Source: JBCBWG01 sp964579305 | GTDB taxonomy: Bacteria; Pseudomonadota; Alphaproteobacteria; Rhizobiales; Hyphomicrobiaceae | DNA: 35,014 nt | Direction of reading: 5' to 3' | Assembly: GCA_964579305.1 (NCBI GenBank) | Contig: CAZOGY010000020.1 | Coordinates: forward strand, 1 to 35,014 | In this document: piece after piece, positions 8,330 to 16,824 of the stretch | Layout: each line of letters opens with the position of its first letter | Numbering within the stretch: position 1 is the stretch's first letter | The notes under the pieces: model-generated | What the model was told of the DNA's origin: nothing | The model's database searches: none | Seen by the model: the letters and a program-made list of their open reading frames with translations, nothing else | Made by a program: the position numbers and the translations under genes

Positions 8330-9363
8330 CGTGGATGGCACGCACCGGCCTGCTGCCGAAAAAGAAAAAGAAACTGCTGGCTGCCCACAGTATCGACGTT
8401 CTGCTGGACGCGCCCTGGTATGCCAACGCGCACGGGCTTGCCGCCGCCGGACAAGCACGCAAGCATTTTACCGAGACGGGTCTGGTGGAAGGCTTTGCGC
8501 CCAACGCGACGCTGGCCGGACCTGATCAGCGCACATTGGCACCCTGGGCCTACGGCGTCATGCGGCGCCTTGGTTATGCGCTGCGGGCGCCAAGCGTCGG
8601 TCCGCTCTCGTCCAGTGGTCTGGCGCAATCGCGCGACGGTGCCACCGATCCAGAACACGCCCCCGTCCATGCCGATCAGCCAGTGGCTGGCTCGGGCAAA
8701 ACATTGGCTGTCGTGACATCGATTATGGGGCCGTTCGATGGACTTCAGCTTCTGCCGCAGGCATTCGCAAGCAACGCTGATTACATCCTGATCACCGATC
8801 AGCGGTTTAGAAACTCAACCATCTGGAAAACCCGATCGCTGGGGCAAATCGAAAATGCACCGTCAGATCGATTGCGCTCGCGTTACCCCAAAGCCCATTT
8901 GACCCGCATTGTGAAAAACTACGATTGGGTCCTCTGGGTTGACGGAAATATCGGCTTTTGCCTGGACCCGATCGGACTGGTGCGTGCGGTCGAACCTCTC
9001 GGCCATGACCTGTATTTCTTTCGGCATAATTTGCGCGGCACGATAGCCGAAGAAGTCGCCGCCTGTTTTCAGGTCAACAAAGCTGATCTGAATGCCATGA
9101 TCGCAGAGGTCGCCGCCCCCCTTTCTGACCCGCATTATACCGATGATCTGTTGGTCGGCGGCAATGTGATCCTCGCGCGGACCGGTGTTGCTGCGGTTGA
9201 CACATTCTTCGAAAATTGGTGGTCGCGGATATGTGCAGGGTCAGGACGCGACCAGCTCTCGCTGCCTGTTGCATTAAAACAGAACGCGAAATTGAATTGG
9301 GCTTTCTTTCCCTGGGCGCATTATCACGCTTCGCCGTATCTGAAGTTTTTCGATCACCGTTGA
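8326..9363 (+). CDS. DUF616 glycosyltransferase-like protein
   Basis: Protein of 345 residues. The C-terminal two thirds match the DUF616 (TOD1/MUCI70-type) glycosyltransferase-like domain: YILITDQ, then SRYPKAH, DWVLWVDGNI with the DxD-like metal site, a late GGNVIL and DQLSLPVAL, and a terminal WAHYHASPYLKFFDHR. The N-terminal 60 residues hold a module of the form DAPWYA..GL..AG.A..HF...G..EGFAPN, seen repeated in polysaccharide-assembly proteins. A run of five lysines follows residue 11. Coupled to the upstream methyltransferase by an ATGA overlap and followed after 32 bases by asnB, it suggests a glycan modification cassette. Acceptor and donor are unknown. Confidence 0.75.
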   Translation: MTWMARTGLLPKKKKKLLAAHSIDVLLDAPWYANAHGLAAAGQARKHFTETGLVEGFAPNATLAGPDQRTLAPWAYGVMRRLGYALRAPSVGPLSSSGLAQSRDGATDPEHAPVHADQPVAGSGKTLAVVTSIMGPFDGLQLLPQAFASNADYILITDQRFRNSTIWKTRSLGQIENAPSDRLRSRYPKAHLTRIVKNYDWVLWVDGNIGFCLDPIGLVRAVEPLGHDLYFFRHNLRGTIAEEVAACFQVNKADLNAMIAEVAAPLSDPHYTDDLLVGGNVILARTGVAAVDTFFENWWSRICAGSGRDQLSLPVALKQNAKLNWAFFPWAHYHASPYLKFFDHR

Positions 9364-9395
9364 GGCGCGCGGGTCGCGCTTGGGAGATGTGACGC

Positions 9396-11297
9396 ATGTG
9401 CGGCATCGTCGGCACCGCAGGCCTGTCCAACATGGACAACCCAATGAGCGGCGCACTCGCAGCCCTCCACCATCGCGGACCCGACCGCGCGGACCACATC
9501 ACCGATGGTCCAGTCATGCTCGGCCAGACCCGGTTGTCGATCATTGATTTGTCGTCGGCGGCCGACCAACCGATGCTGAGTGCCGACGGGCGTTACGTGC
9601 TCGTATTCAACGGCGAGATTTATAACTACATTGAATTGCGCGACTGGCTGCGCGGGCAAGGGCGCGCATTCCGCACCCAATCAGATACGGAAGTCCTGCT
9701 GCAGCTTTTGATCAGCCAGGGCGTTTCAGGTTTGTCGCGCGTGCGGGGCGTTTTTGCCTGCGCGTTTTGGGACCGTGATACGCAGCGTCTGCTTCTGGCA
9801 CGCGACCGGTTCGGCGAAAAGCCGCTGATTTATGCCGCACAAGATGGCGCCCTGGTCTTTGCATCGGAAATCGCACCGCTGCTGGCCTTGATGCCGCAAA
9901 ATCCGCCTTTGTCGGCCCAGGCGTTTTTTGACTACCTGCACCTGCAGTATGTGCCTGAGCCTGAAACACCATTTGAAGGGGTCAGGAAACTCCTGCCCGG
10001 ACACGTCTTGGAATGGACAGCCCAACGCGGCGCACAGATCACGCGCTGGGCGCCCCTGATTGGTCAAGCGGCGCCAACAACACCGATCAATCCAGCCGAG
10101 GCGCCATCAGCGGTACGCGAGGCCTTGTTTTCGGCAACCCGCCTGATGCTGCGGTCCGACGTGAAGGTCGGCATTGCCCTAAGCGGCGGCGTCGATTCAA
10201 CAGCGGTAGCCGCCACAGCCGCTGCACTGGGGGCCGATAATCTCGCCGCCTATTGCGTTGGCTATCCAGGCGAGCCGGCGTTCGACGAGCGACCGATTGC
10301 GCGTGCGAGCGCCAAGCGTCTCGGCTTGGCACTGGTGGAAACCGAGATTGAGACCGGCGCCTTCGTCGATGCGTTTGCCGATATGGTCCGTGATTGCGCC
10401 GAGCCGATCGGCGATATCGCTGCGTTCGGTCATCGCGCGGTTGCCCGCCTTCTCAGCGCAAACGGGTGCCGCGTCATGCTCTCGGGCACCGGCGGTGATG
10501 AGGTTTTCATCGGCTACAACTGGCTGCAGAGCGCGATCGACGCCACGCACGCACGCGCTTTGAACCCGCCGACCCATGCCGCGCACAGCCCCGCAGCCGC
10601 GGCAAACATTGTGCGCGCTCTGTTTGGCCAACGCCCAAAGTTCCGGCCTGGCGACCTATCCGGTGGCCCCGGCAGCCTGGTTTTGATGGATGCGGTGAAG
10701 GATTTCGGGATCGCGCATTGGTACGCACCGCGCCTGCTCAACAGGGACCTGGCCGCCACGCTCGATGCGTCCGGTCCGTTCTACCGCGCGCAACGGGCCA
10801 TCGAACCGGAACAGGTGCCCTTGCAGATCACGCGCGGCGTATTCGAGACTTGGCTGACGGGAAACTGCCTTGCGCTGGCCGATCGTCTCTCGATGTCGGC
10901 ATCGCTCGAAGCGCGGCTTCCCTTGCTCGATCCAGAACTCGTTGAAACGGTCATGGCTGTGCGCAAGACCGAGCGGGATTGGGAACCAGGCGGCAAGGCA
11001 CTGATCAAGGCAGCGGTCCGCGGTCTGGTGCCCGACGATGTCCTGGATGCCCCCAAAAAGGGTTTCCAGCCACCCGTGCAGGCTTGGATCACGGGTGCGC
11101 TTGCGCGCCATGGCGAAGAGATCGCAGCCTCGCCATTGGCCGATTGGATCGACCGCAAAGCACTCACGCGAGGGCTCAGCCGCTCACGTTCGCTGCCGCT
11201 GGTTGAATTGCGGCTGTATTACAAGCTGCTCACCTACGCCGTATGGCTGAACCGCATCCGCACGCCAGCGGGCACCAGCGTCATGTCACGCGCCTGA
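9396..11297 (+). CDS. asnB: Asparagine synthase (glutamine-hydrolysing)
   Basis: AsnB-type enzyme of 633 residues. It has an N-terminal Ntn glutaminase domain with the nucleophile Cys2 (MCGIVG), RGPD, RLSIIDLS and the FNGEIYN glutamine site, then a synthetase domain with the ATP pyrophosphate loop SGGVDS at residues 263-268 and a C-terminal SASLEARLPLLD. Both active sites look intact, so it should transfer ammonia from glutamine to a carboxylate using ATP. Housekeeping asparagine synthesis is possible. However, its place directly after a methyltransferase and a glycosyltransferase-like gene matches the AsnB paralogues of capsule/O-antigen loci, where they are thought to amidate sugars or peptides. 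Start ATG at 9396, GGGAG about 10 bases upstream. Confidence 0.93.
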   Translation: MCGIVGTAGLSNMDNPMSGALAALHHRGPDRADHITDGPVMLGQTRLSIIDLSSAADQPMLSADGRYVLVFNGEIYNYIELRDWLRGQGRAFRTQSDTEVLLQLLISQGVSGLSRVRGVFACAFWDRDTQRLLLARDRFGEKPLIYAAQDGALVFASEIAPLLALMPQNPPLSAQAFFDYLHLQYVPEPETPFEGVRKLLPGHVLEWTAQRGAQITRWAPLIGQAAPTTPINPAEAPSAVREALFSATRLMLRSDVKVGIALSGGVDSTAVAATAAALGADNLAAYCVGYPGEPAFDERPIARASAKRLGLALVETEIETGAFVDAFADMVRDCAEPIGDIAAFGHRAVARLLSANGCRVMLSGTGGDEVFIGYNWLQSAIDATHARALNPPTHAAHSPAAAANIVRALFGQRPKFRPGDLSGGPGSLVLMDAVKDFGIAHWYAPRLLNRDLAATLDASGPFYRAQRAIEPEQVPLQITRGVFETWLTGNCLALADRLSMSASLEARLPLLDPELVETVMAVRKTERDWEPGGKALIKAAVRGLVPDDVLDAPKKGFQPPVQAWITGALARHGEEIAASPLADWIDRKALTRGLSRSRSLPLVELRLYYKLLTYAVWLNRIRTPAGTSVMSRA

Positions 11298-11448
11298 CGC
11301 GACCGCCGGCCGTGCCAGTCCGATCGGCTGAGGCCGCACGGTTGCGTTAGCGCCCGTTTCCAGCTTTTGTCTGCGACAACGTTGCCAGTGGGCGAGCCGC
11401 CGGCGACGCCCGCCACAAGACCCCCGCAAAAACAACCTGGAAACGCAC

Positions 11449-12567
11449 ATGTCGACGATGCTGTTCTCGCCCATACACCTGCGCGCGCTTGAGGTTCCAA
11501 ACCGCATCATGGTCGCGCCGATGTGTCAGTATTCAGCGCACAATGGCGTCGCCAACGATTGGCACCTGATGCACCTGGGACAATTCGCGGTGTCCGGCTG
11601 CGGTCTTGTTTTGATCGAGGCAACGGGCGTCGAGCCGGAGGGGCGGATCACGCCGGGCTGTGTCGGGCTCTATGACGACGCGACAGAAGCCGCTCTGGCG
11701 CGCGTCATCCAGTTTTACCGGGATTATGGAAATGCCAAGATCGGCATTCAGCTTGCCCACGCCGGCCGCAAGGCATCGGCAAACGTTCCTTGGAAAGGCG
11801 GCGCCGCGCTGAAAGCTGAGGAAGGCGCTTGGCAAACCGTTGCCCCATCGGCGATCGCCTATGGCCCCGGTTGGCACACACCAGAAGCCTTTGGCGACAA
11901 TTCACTGGCCCGCGTGAAACAGGCATTCGTCGACGCGACAGTGCGTTCGCTGAGGCTCGATTTCGATGCCATCGAAATCCACAGCGCGCACGGGTATCTG
12001 CTGCATCAGTTTCTGTCGCCAATCTCAAACCAGCGCACGGACCAGTACGGCGGCTCGCTTGAAAACCGCATGCGCTTTCCCCTTGAGGTGTTCGACGCGG
12101 TCCGCGCCGCTTGGCCGGACGATCGTCCCCTTGGCGTGCGCTTCTCTGCCACCGACTGGATCGAAGGTGGCTGGGATCTGGAGAGCTCGATCCGTTATGC
12201 CAGCGAACTGAAATCGCGCGGCTGTGACTTTTTCGATGTCTCTTCAGGCGGCCTGGCGCCAGCGCAGCAAATCCGGTCCGCACCGGGCTACCAGACGCGG
12301 TTTGCCGCCGAAGTCAAACGGGCAACCGGCGTCACAACGGCCGCCGTCGGGCGCATCACGCACGCCCACCAGGCCGAGACGATCCTGCAGAGCGGCCAGG
12401 CCGACATGATCGCGATCGCCCGCGGCATGCTGTTCAATCCCCGCTGGCCCTGGCAAGCCGCCGTCGAGCTTGGCGACAGCGCGGCCTTCCCACCGCAGTA
12501 TGCGCGTTCGCACCCGTCTTTGGCCGGCGAACCAATTCCAGGGAATCCACCTGTTCCAAAAAGTTGA
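11449..12567 (+). CDS. Old yellow enzyme family NADH:flavin oxidoreductase (YqjM/NamA type)
   Basis: FMN-dependent ene-reductase of 372 residues reducing activated C=C bonds with NAD(P)H. It has the YqjM-subclass marks: C26 and Y28 in PMCQYSA (the cysteine that tunes flavin potential in YqjM), QLAHAGRKAS, the substrate-binding pair H178/H181 in HSAHGYLLHQFLSP, and QYGGSLENRMRF. The barrel closes with VGRITHAHQAE and ARGMLFNPRWPW. The family acts on enones, maleimides and similar electrophiles; the physiological substrate is unknown. It stands alone between asnB (150-base gap) and the cytochrome gene (213-base gap). Confidence 0.93.
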   Translation: MSTMLFSPIHLRALEVPNRIMVAPMCQYSAHNGVANDWHLMHLGQFAVSGCGLVLIEATGVEPEGRITPGCVGLYDDATEAALARVIQFYRDYGNAKIGIQLAHAGRKASANVPWKGGAALKAEEGAWQTVAPSAIAYGPGWHTPEAFGDNSLARVKQAFVDATVRSLRLDFDAIEIHSAHGYLLHQFLSPISNQRTDQYGGSLENRMRFPLEVFDAVRAAWPDDRPLGVRFSATDWIEGGWDLESSIRYASELKSRGCDFFDVSSGGLAPAQQIRSAPGYQTRFAAEVKRATGVTTAAVGRITHAHQAETILQSGQADMIAIARGMLFNPRWPWQAAVELGDSAAFPPQYARSHPSLAGEPIPGNPPVPKS

Positions 12568-12697
12568 CAGTGCTGCATGGCAACCTGGCTGTAACGATTG
12601 CGCACATGAGGATTGACCCAAAGCAGCAACTACGCTCCATTCCGTTCCGCGCGCCTGGCAAAAGTCCGTCGCAGTCTGAGCGCAGATCGCACAAGAT

Positions 12698-12726
12698 TTG
12701 AACACTTCGGTCTGCTCAGCATTATC
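12698..12726 (+). promoter_or_regulatory. Candidate sigma70-type promoter for the cytochrome c gene
   Basis: TTGAAC at 12698-12703 and ATTATC at 12721-12726 are separated by 17 bases and lie 55 bases before the cytochrome start codon. The gene also has a near-perfect Shine-Dalgarno (AAGGAGG at 12768-12774, six-base spacer), which suggests high expression. A small GCCCG-TTA-CGGGC hairpin sits in the leader. The boxes are only approximate matches. Confidence 0.35.
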
Positions 12727-12780
12727 ACTGGGTACGCCCGTTACGGGCACAACTCGATCTCACTTTGAAGGAGGTTCCGC

Positions 12781-13245
12781 ATGAAATTCGCGCTTACCGC
12801 CGCTGTCGCCACGCTGGTCGCCCTGGCGCCGGCTACTGCGTCCGCGCAGGAAGACGTTGCTGCAATCCTGGCCAAGGGCGACGCCAAAAAAGGCGAGCGC
12901 GTCTTCCGCCGTTGCGTCACGTGCCACGCTGTCGGCGACAATGCGAGAAACAAAGTCGGTCCGGTCCAGAACGACCTGATCGGCCGTTCTGCAGGCACCG
13001 TCGAAGGCTACAAGTATTCGAAACTGAATGCTGCAGCCGGCGAAGCTGGCCTGAAATGGACAGAAGAAAACCTGTTCGCTTACCTGCCTGATCCCACGAA
13101 GTTCCTCAAAACGTGGCTGACGGAAAACGGCGCCAAAGACCAAGCCAAAGGCCGTTCGAAAATGGTCTTCAAGCTGCGTAAGGCAGACGATCGCGCCGAC
13201 GTGATCGCCTACCTCAAAACGTTCTCCAAGCCGGCCACGAACTAA
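12781..13245 (+). CDS. Periplasmic class I cytochrome c (cytochrome c2-like)
   Basis: 154 residues with a Sec signal peptide (hydrophobic core LTAAVATLVALA, likely cleaved after ASA at residue 22). The heme site is CVTCH (C45, C48, H49) and the sixth ligand is probably M128 in GRSKMVFKL, as in mitochondrial-type cytochrome c and bacterial c2. A 15-20 residue insertion before the Met region (PTKFLKTWL to AKDQAKG) resembles the longer c2 types. It would shuttle electrons in the periplasm between the bc1 complex and oxidases or, in phototrophs, the reaction centre. It is monocistronic, flanked by a candidate promoter and a strong terminator. Confidence 0.93.
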   Translation: MKFALTAAVATLVALAPATASAQEDVAAILAKGDAKKGERVFRRCVTCHAVGDNARNKVGPVQNDLIGRSAGTVEGYKYSKLNAAAGEAGLKWTEENLFAYLPDPTKFLKTWLTENGAKDQAKGRSKMVFKLRKADDRADVIAYLKTFSKPATN

Positions 13246-13311
13246 TTGGCGAGCCTGACGGCGCGGCTGTAACATGCGGCGCCGCAGGCCTCACCACAGG
13301 TACGCGAGACG

Positions 13312-13344
13312 AAAAGCCCGCCAGCGAGACGCTGGCGGGCTTTT
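13312..13344 (+). terminator. Rho-independent terminator after the cytochrome c gene
   Basis: A 15-base stem (AAAAGCCCGCCAGCG at 13312-13326, complement at 13330-13344) with an AGA loop runs directly into seven T residues and a G-rich tract. It lies 66 bases after the cytochrome stop. The A-rich left side could also give weak termination on the minus strand for hemA, which ends about 160 bases further on. Confidence 0.92.
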
Positions 13345-13501
13345 TTTGGGGGGCGGGGGTACATACGCGGATCAGCCAAGGCTGTCGGCCAACGACCTGC
13401 GCGGCTCGACCTGCCCGGCTGGCCACAATACGAAGCCGGCTCAAATCGCATGGACCGTGAACGGCACATCAACCGGCGCCGTGACACTGCGCTATCGTTC
13501 G

Positions 13502-14737
13502 CTACTCGGCGGCCAGGCGCACGTAACCGTCCTTGCCGACCGGGCACGCTTCCCACAGCGCCGTCATCGAAGCGACCAGATGGTCAATGTGGGCGTCGCT
13601 ATGCAGCGGGGTCGGCGTAAAGCGCAGACGCTCGGTCCCACGCGGCACCGTCGGGTAATTGATCGGCTGGACGTAGATGCCGAAATCTTCCAGCAGCGCG
13701 TCGGTCACCGCCTTGCAGTGCACCGGATTGCCGACCAGCACAGGCACGATATGGCTCGGGTTATCCATCACGGGCAGCCCGGCATCCTTGAGCCGCCGCT
13801 TCACGGTCGCCGCGCGCTCTTGATGTTGGCGCCGCTCCGTCTGGCTCGTTTTCAAATACCGCACGCTGGCCAGCGCACCGGCCGCGATGGCCGGCGCAAG
13901 TGACGTCGTGAAGATAAAGCCCGACGCGTACGAACGGATCGCATCGCAACAGGCCCGGCTCGCCGCGATATACCCGCCCATCACGCCAAAGCCCTTCGCA
14001 AGGGTTCCGTTGATGATGTCGATGCGGTCGGCCAATCCATCGCGCTGTGAGATGCCGCCGCCGGTTTCGCCGTAGAGCCCAACGGCATGCACTTCATCGA
14101 GGTATGTCAGCGCATTATGCGCATCGGCCAAATCGCAGATCTCCTTCATAGGCGCGACGTGGCCGTCCATGGAATAGACGCTCTCAAAGGCAATAATCTT
14201 TGGTCGTGCGCGGTCGTATTCCGAAAGCAATTCGGCCAGATGCGCCACGTCGTTGTGTCGGAAAATACGCTTTTCACATCCGCCATGCCGGATCCCGGCA
14301 ATCATGGAGGCATGGTTCTTCTCATCAGAGAAGATCACGGTCTCCGGACCCAGCAGTTTGACAAGCGTGGCAAGCGTCGCGTCGTTGGCCACATAGGCCG
14401 ACGTGAACAATAGCGCGGCCTCTTTACCGTGCAGGTCGGCCAGCTCGTCTTCCAAAAGCACGTGGTAGTGGTTTGTGCCGGAGATATTGCGCGTCCCGCC
14501 TGACCCGGCGCCAACGGCGTCGATCGCGACATGCATTGCGTTCAGCACGACAGGGTTCTGGCCCATGCCCAGATAATCATTCGAGCACCATACGGTGACC
14601 GGCGCGGTGCCGTCCGTTCCGTAGCGCGTCGCCCGAGGAAATGCACCGCGGCAGCGTTCCAGATCGGCAAAAACCCGATACCGACCTTCCGCGTGAACGG
14701 CCCGCAGACTGTCCTCAAAGCGATCCTGATATTTCAT
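13502..14737 (-). CDS. hemA: 5-aminolevulinate synthase
   Basis: PLP enzyme of 411 residues condensing glycine and succinyl-CoA to 5-aminolevulinate, the first step of heme and bacteriochlorophyll synthesis in alphaproteobacteria. The substrate and cofactor motifs are all present: WCSNDYLGMG, GTRNISGTNHYH, DEKNHASMI, the cofactor-binding D214 and H217 in LDEVHAVGLYG, and the Schiff-base lysine K248 in GTLAKGFGVMGGY, at the same number as in the Rhodobacter capsulatus enzyme. The ATG at 14737 has a GGAGGA ribosome binding site; an in-frame ATG 24 bases upstream would swallow that site and is unlikely. It is transcribed divergently from ppsR, which represses hem and bch genes in purple bacteria. 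Confidence 0.96.
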   Translation of the reverse strand: MKYQDRFEDSLRAVHAEGRYRVFADLERCRGAFPRATRYGTDGTAPVTVWCSNDYLGMGQNPVVLNAMHVAIDAVGAGSGGTRNISGTNHYHVLLEDELADLHGKEAALLFTSAYVANDATLATLVKLLGPETVIFSDEKNHASMIAGIRHGGCEKRIFRHNDVAHLAELLSEYDRARPKIIAFESVYSMDGHVAPMKEICDLADAHNALTYLDEVHAVGLYGETGGGISQRDGLADRIDIINGTLAKGFGVMGGYIAASRACCDAIRSYASGFIFTTSLAPAIAAGALASVRYLKTSQTERRQHQERAATVKRRLKDAGLPVMDNPSHIVPVLVGNPVHCKAVTDALLEDFGIYVQPINYPTVPRGTERLRFTPTPLHSDAHIDHLVASMTALWEACPVGKDGYVRLAAE

Positions 14738-15050
14738 GTCGTGTGGTCCTCCCGAAGCCAAACGTCGGTCAGCGCCGATGTGTTCTCAAGTGGCAATTGG
14801 TCTGTGTCAGCCCGTTGGCGGCGCGACCCCTCGCCGCGTGTTGCGTTCGTTCCCGCCTTTTGCAGCGATGACACATTTGCGACAGCTTGCCGGGGCCAGC
14901 CGGATCACCGATACCTGCGGCGCAGCGCCACTTGTCGCACGGCCTGGCCCGGCTATGCTTCGACTTTGGTCGTGGTCAGCATGCCAGCGCGCGGCTGTTC
15001 CGGCCGACCAACTCCTCCTGTGAAATGCAGGCCCTGCGAAGCGAGACCCG
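14738..15050. other. hemA-ppsR divergent intergenic region
   Basis: A 313-base gene-free region that must hold the control signals of hemA (minus) and ppsR (plus). A weak promoter-like pair for ppsR is TTGTCG at 14932-14937 and TATGCT at 14954-14959 with a 16-base spacer. I scanned for the PpsR/CrtJ site TGT-N12-ACA and found no exact copy; the nearest is TGT...ACT starting in CTGTTCCGG near 14995. No convincing promoter for hemA could be picked out by eye. Confidence 0.4.
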
Positions 15051-16517
15051 ATGAGCGACGTGCGCCCGCCCACACGGCGATCCAGCCCGAAGTCCGATGA
15101 GATTTGGCTGAACGGCATGAGCGAACTCCTGCCCGACGAAGCCACCATGGCGATTGTGCAATCGGCTGACATCGCGCTTGTGTTGCGGCCGGACGGGAAA
15201 ATACAGGACGCCGCAGTGGCGCCGGGTGTCCTTGATGATGATCAACTCAAGGCCTTCGCGGGCTCAGCCCTGCAGGATCTCGTCTCAGAAAGCTGCCGGC
15301 CCAAGGTCGCAGATGCGCTTGCCGAAGCCCGCAAACATGGGCTTTCGGAAGGGCGCGAGATCAACCACGCCCTGGCCGACGGACAAGTTGTCCCGGTCCG
15401 CTACGCCATGTTCAAATTGCCGCGGCAGCGCGCGGCCTATCTGGCGCTTGGCCGTGACTTGTCGGGGATCGCGGCGCTGCAGCGGCGGCTTGTGGCCGCC
15501 CAACAGGACACGGAGCGCGATTACGCGCGGCTGCGCCTGGCTGAAACGCGCTATCGCGTTCTGTTCCATCGCACGCATGAGGCGGTGCTTGTCATTGACG
15601 CGGCCAACCAGAAGATTGTGGAAATCAACCCGGCCGCTGGCGCCCTTCTCGACACGGCTCCCGAGCGCGCCGTGGGCCGCCCGTTCGCAAGCATGATCGC
15701 GGCCGGGGATGCAGAGCGCGTGCGAGAGGTAACCGCGACGCTGAAGGCGGTTGGCGCGGTCGACCGGGCGGCGATGCGGTTGGCGCACGGCGGCCAGCCT
15801 GTGCAACTCTGCGCGACCCGGTTCTTGCATGGTCGCAGCACATACGACCTGATCCGGCTCACGCCGGTAGGCTCGCCAGGCGACGGGCTGGCCGATCGCG
15901 AGGGCCTGGTCGCCGCCGCCCTGGATGCGACGCCGGAAGCGGTCGTGATTTGTGATCCGGACGGGGTGATCGTTGCCACGAACGCTGGGTTCGTGGAACT
16001 TGTCCAAGTCGCTTCCGAACAAGCGGCCCTGGGCCGAGCCCTATCTGAATGGCTTGGCCGGCCAGGTGCCGACTTTGCCATGCTCGCCGCAGACGTGGCC
16101 GAACGTGGGATCTGCCGGTTTTTCGAAACGGTTGTGCACGGCGCGCTCGGCGAAACGTTTGATGTCGAAGTCTCCGGCGCGCGGCTTGCGGGCGATCGAT
16201 CGGGCCGCTGCGTCTACGTTCTGCGCGACATCGGGGGCCGGCTGTCGCCAGCCGCCCCAGTCGGTGGCGTGTTGCCAGGGGCTATGTCGCAAATGCGCGA
16301 TCTCGTCGGGCGTGTCCCGCTCAAGGATCTGGTGCGTGAGACGACCGAAATCGTGGAACGCATGTGCATTGAGAGCGCTTTGGAGCTGACCCGCGGAAAC
16401 CGTGCTGGAGCGGCGGAAATGCTGGGGCTCAGCCGCCAGAGCCTCTACGTCAAATTGCGGCGCTATGGCTTCGTTGGCGATGAGGACGCAGATGCCGACG
16501 GCGACGGCGCCGAATAA
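15051..16517 (+). CDS. ppsR: PpsR/CrtJ-type photosynthesis repressor (PAS-PAS-PAS-HTH)
   Basis: Redox- and light-linked DNA-binding repressor of 488 residues. The layout is that of PpsR: an N-terminal PAS (about 30-140), a linker helix with an amphipathic repeat (RLVAAQQDTERDYARLRLAE, about 146-165), PAS1 (about 167-270), PAS2 (about 285-395) and a C-terminal Fis-type helix-turn-helix (LELTRGNRAGAAEMLGLSRQ, about 444-463). C254 and C439 fall where the redox-active cysteines of CrtJ (C249 and C420) lie, so thiol-based sensing is plausible. The acidic tail DEDADADGDGAE is unusual. In purple bacteria the protein represses bch, crt, puc and hem genes under oxygen; here it faces hemA. No aerR/ppaA or bch genes flank it. 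Confidence 0.9.
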   Translation: MSDVRPPTRRSSPKSDEIWLNGMSELLPDEATMAIVQSADIALVLRPDGKIQDAAVAPGVLDDDQLKAFAGSALQDLVSESCRPKVADALAEARKHGLSEGREINHALADGQVVPVRYAMFKLPRQRAAYLALGRDLSGIAALQRRLVAAQQDTERDYARLRLAETRYRVLFHRTHEAVLVIDAANQKIVEINPAAGALLDTAPERAVGRPFASMIAAGDAERVREVTATLKAVGAVDRAAMRLAHGGQPVQLCATRFLHGRSTYDLIRLTPVGSPGDGLADREGLVAAALDATPEAVVICDPDGVIVATNAGFVELVQVASEQAALGRALSEWLGRPGADFAMLAADVAERGICRFFETVVHGALGETFDVEVSGARLAGDRSGRCVYVLRDIGGRLSPAAPVGGVLPGAMSQMRDLVGRVPLKDLVRETTEIVERMCIESALELTRGNRAGAAEMLGLSRQSLYVKLRRYGFVGDEDADADGDGAE

Positions 16518-16824
16518 GCTATGTCCGCCTCGCGCCGACACTTGCCATGAAAGAGTTTTTTTGAGCGCTGCTGCATCTTTCAACTCGGGCGATTGCGCTT
16601 AAACCCGGTGAGCTTTCGGCCGGCCGAGGTCTTCGGCGAGCGTCTCAGCCAGCAATGCGCCCGCCCGACCAAGCCCGCGGCAGTTGCGCCAATCGGAGCA
16701 GGTGACGTATCGCACGTCCCGCGCTAGTTTTGTGGAAAGGCCCGATCAACAACGTCAGGCTGTGGCCTCAGCCGAGCAGATGCAATGCGTGCCAGGCGCC
16801 GGCAAACGGTAGGAACCAAGCAAC
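16518..16824. other. Intergenic region between ppsR and the Rrf2 gene
   Basis: A 307-base region without a convincing gene. A T7 tract at about 16553 follows ppsR, but I see no stem before it. On the minus strand a 38-codon frame (16599-16715, GTG start) reads YVTCSDWRNCRG, then RAGALLAETLAEDLGRP, faintly like the N-terminus of small thioredoxin-like 2Fe-2S/DUF1636 proteins (Cys pair, then a G-x-x-LL helix). In GC-rich DNA a frame this short may be chance. Confidence 0.3.

Noticed and set aside
14738..15050. PpsR/CrtJ operator TGT-N12-ACA between hemA and ppsR
   Set aside because: Every TGT and ACA in the region was checked by eye; none has the 12-base spacing. Only TGT...ACT-type near-matches occur.
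16545..16565. Terminator after ppsR
   Set aside because: A T7 tract is present but no stem-loop precedes it.
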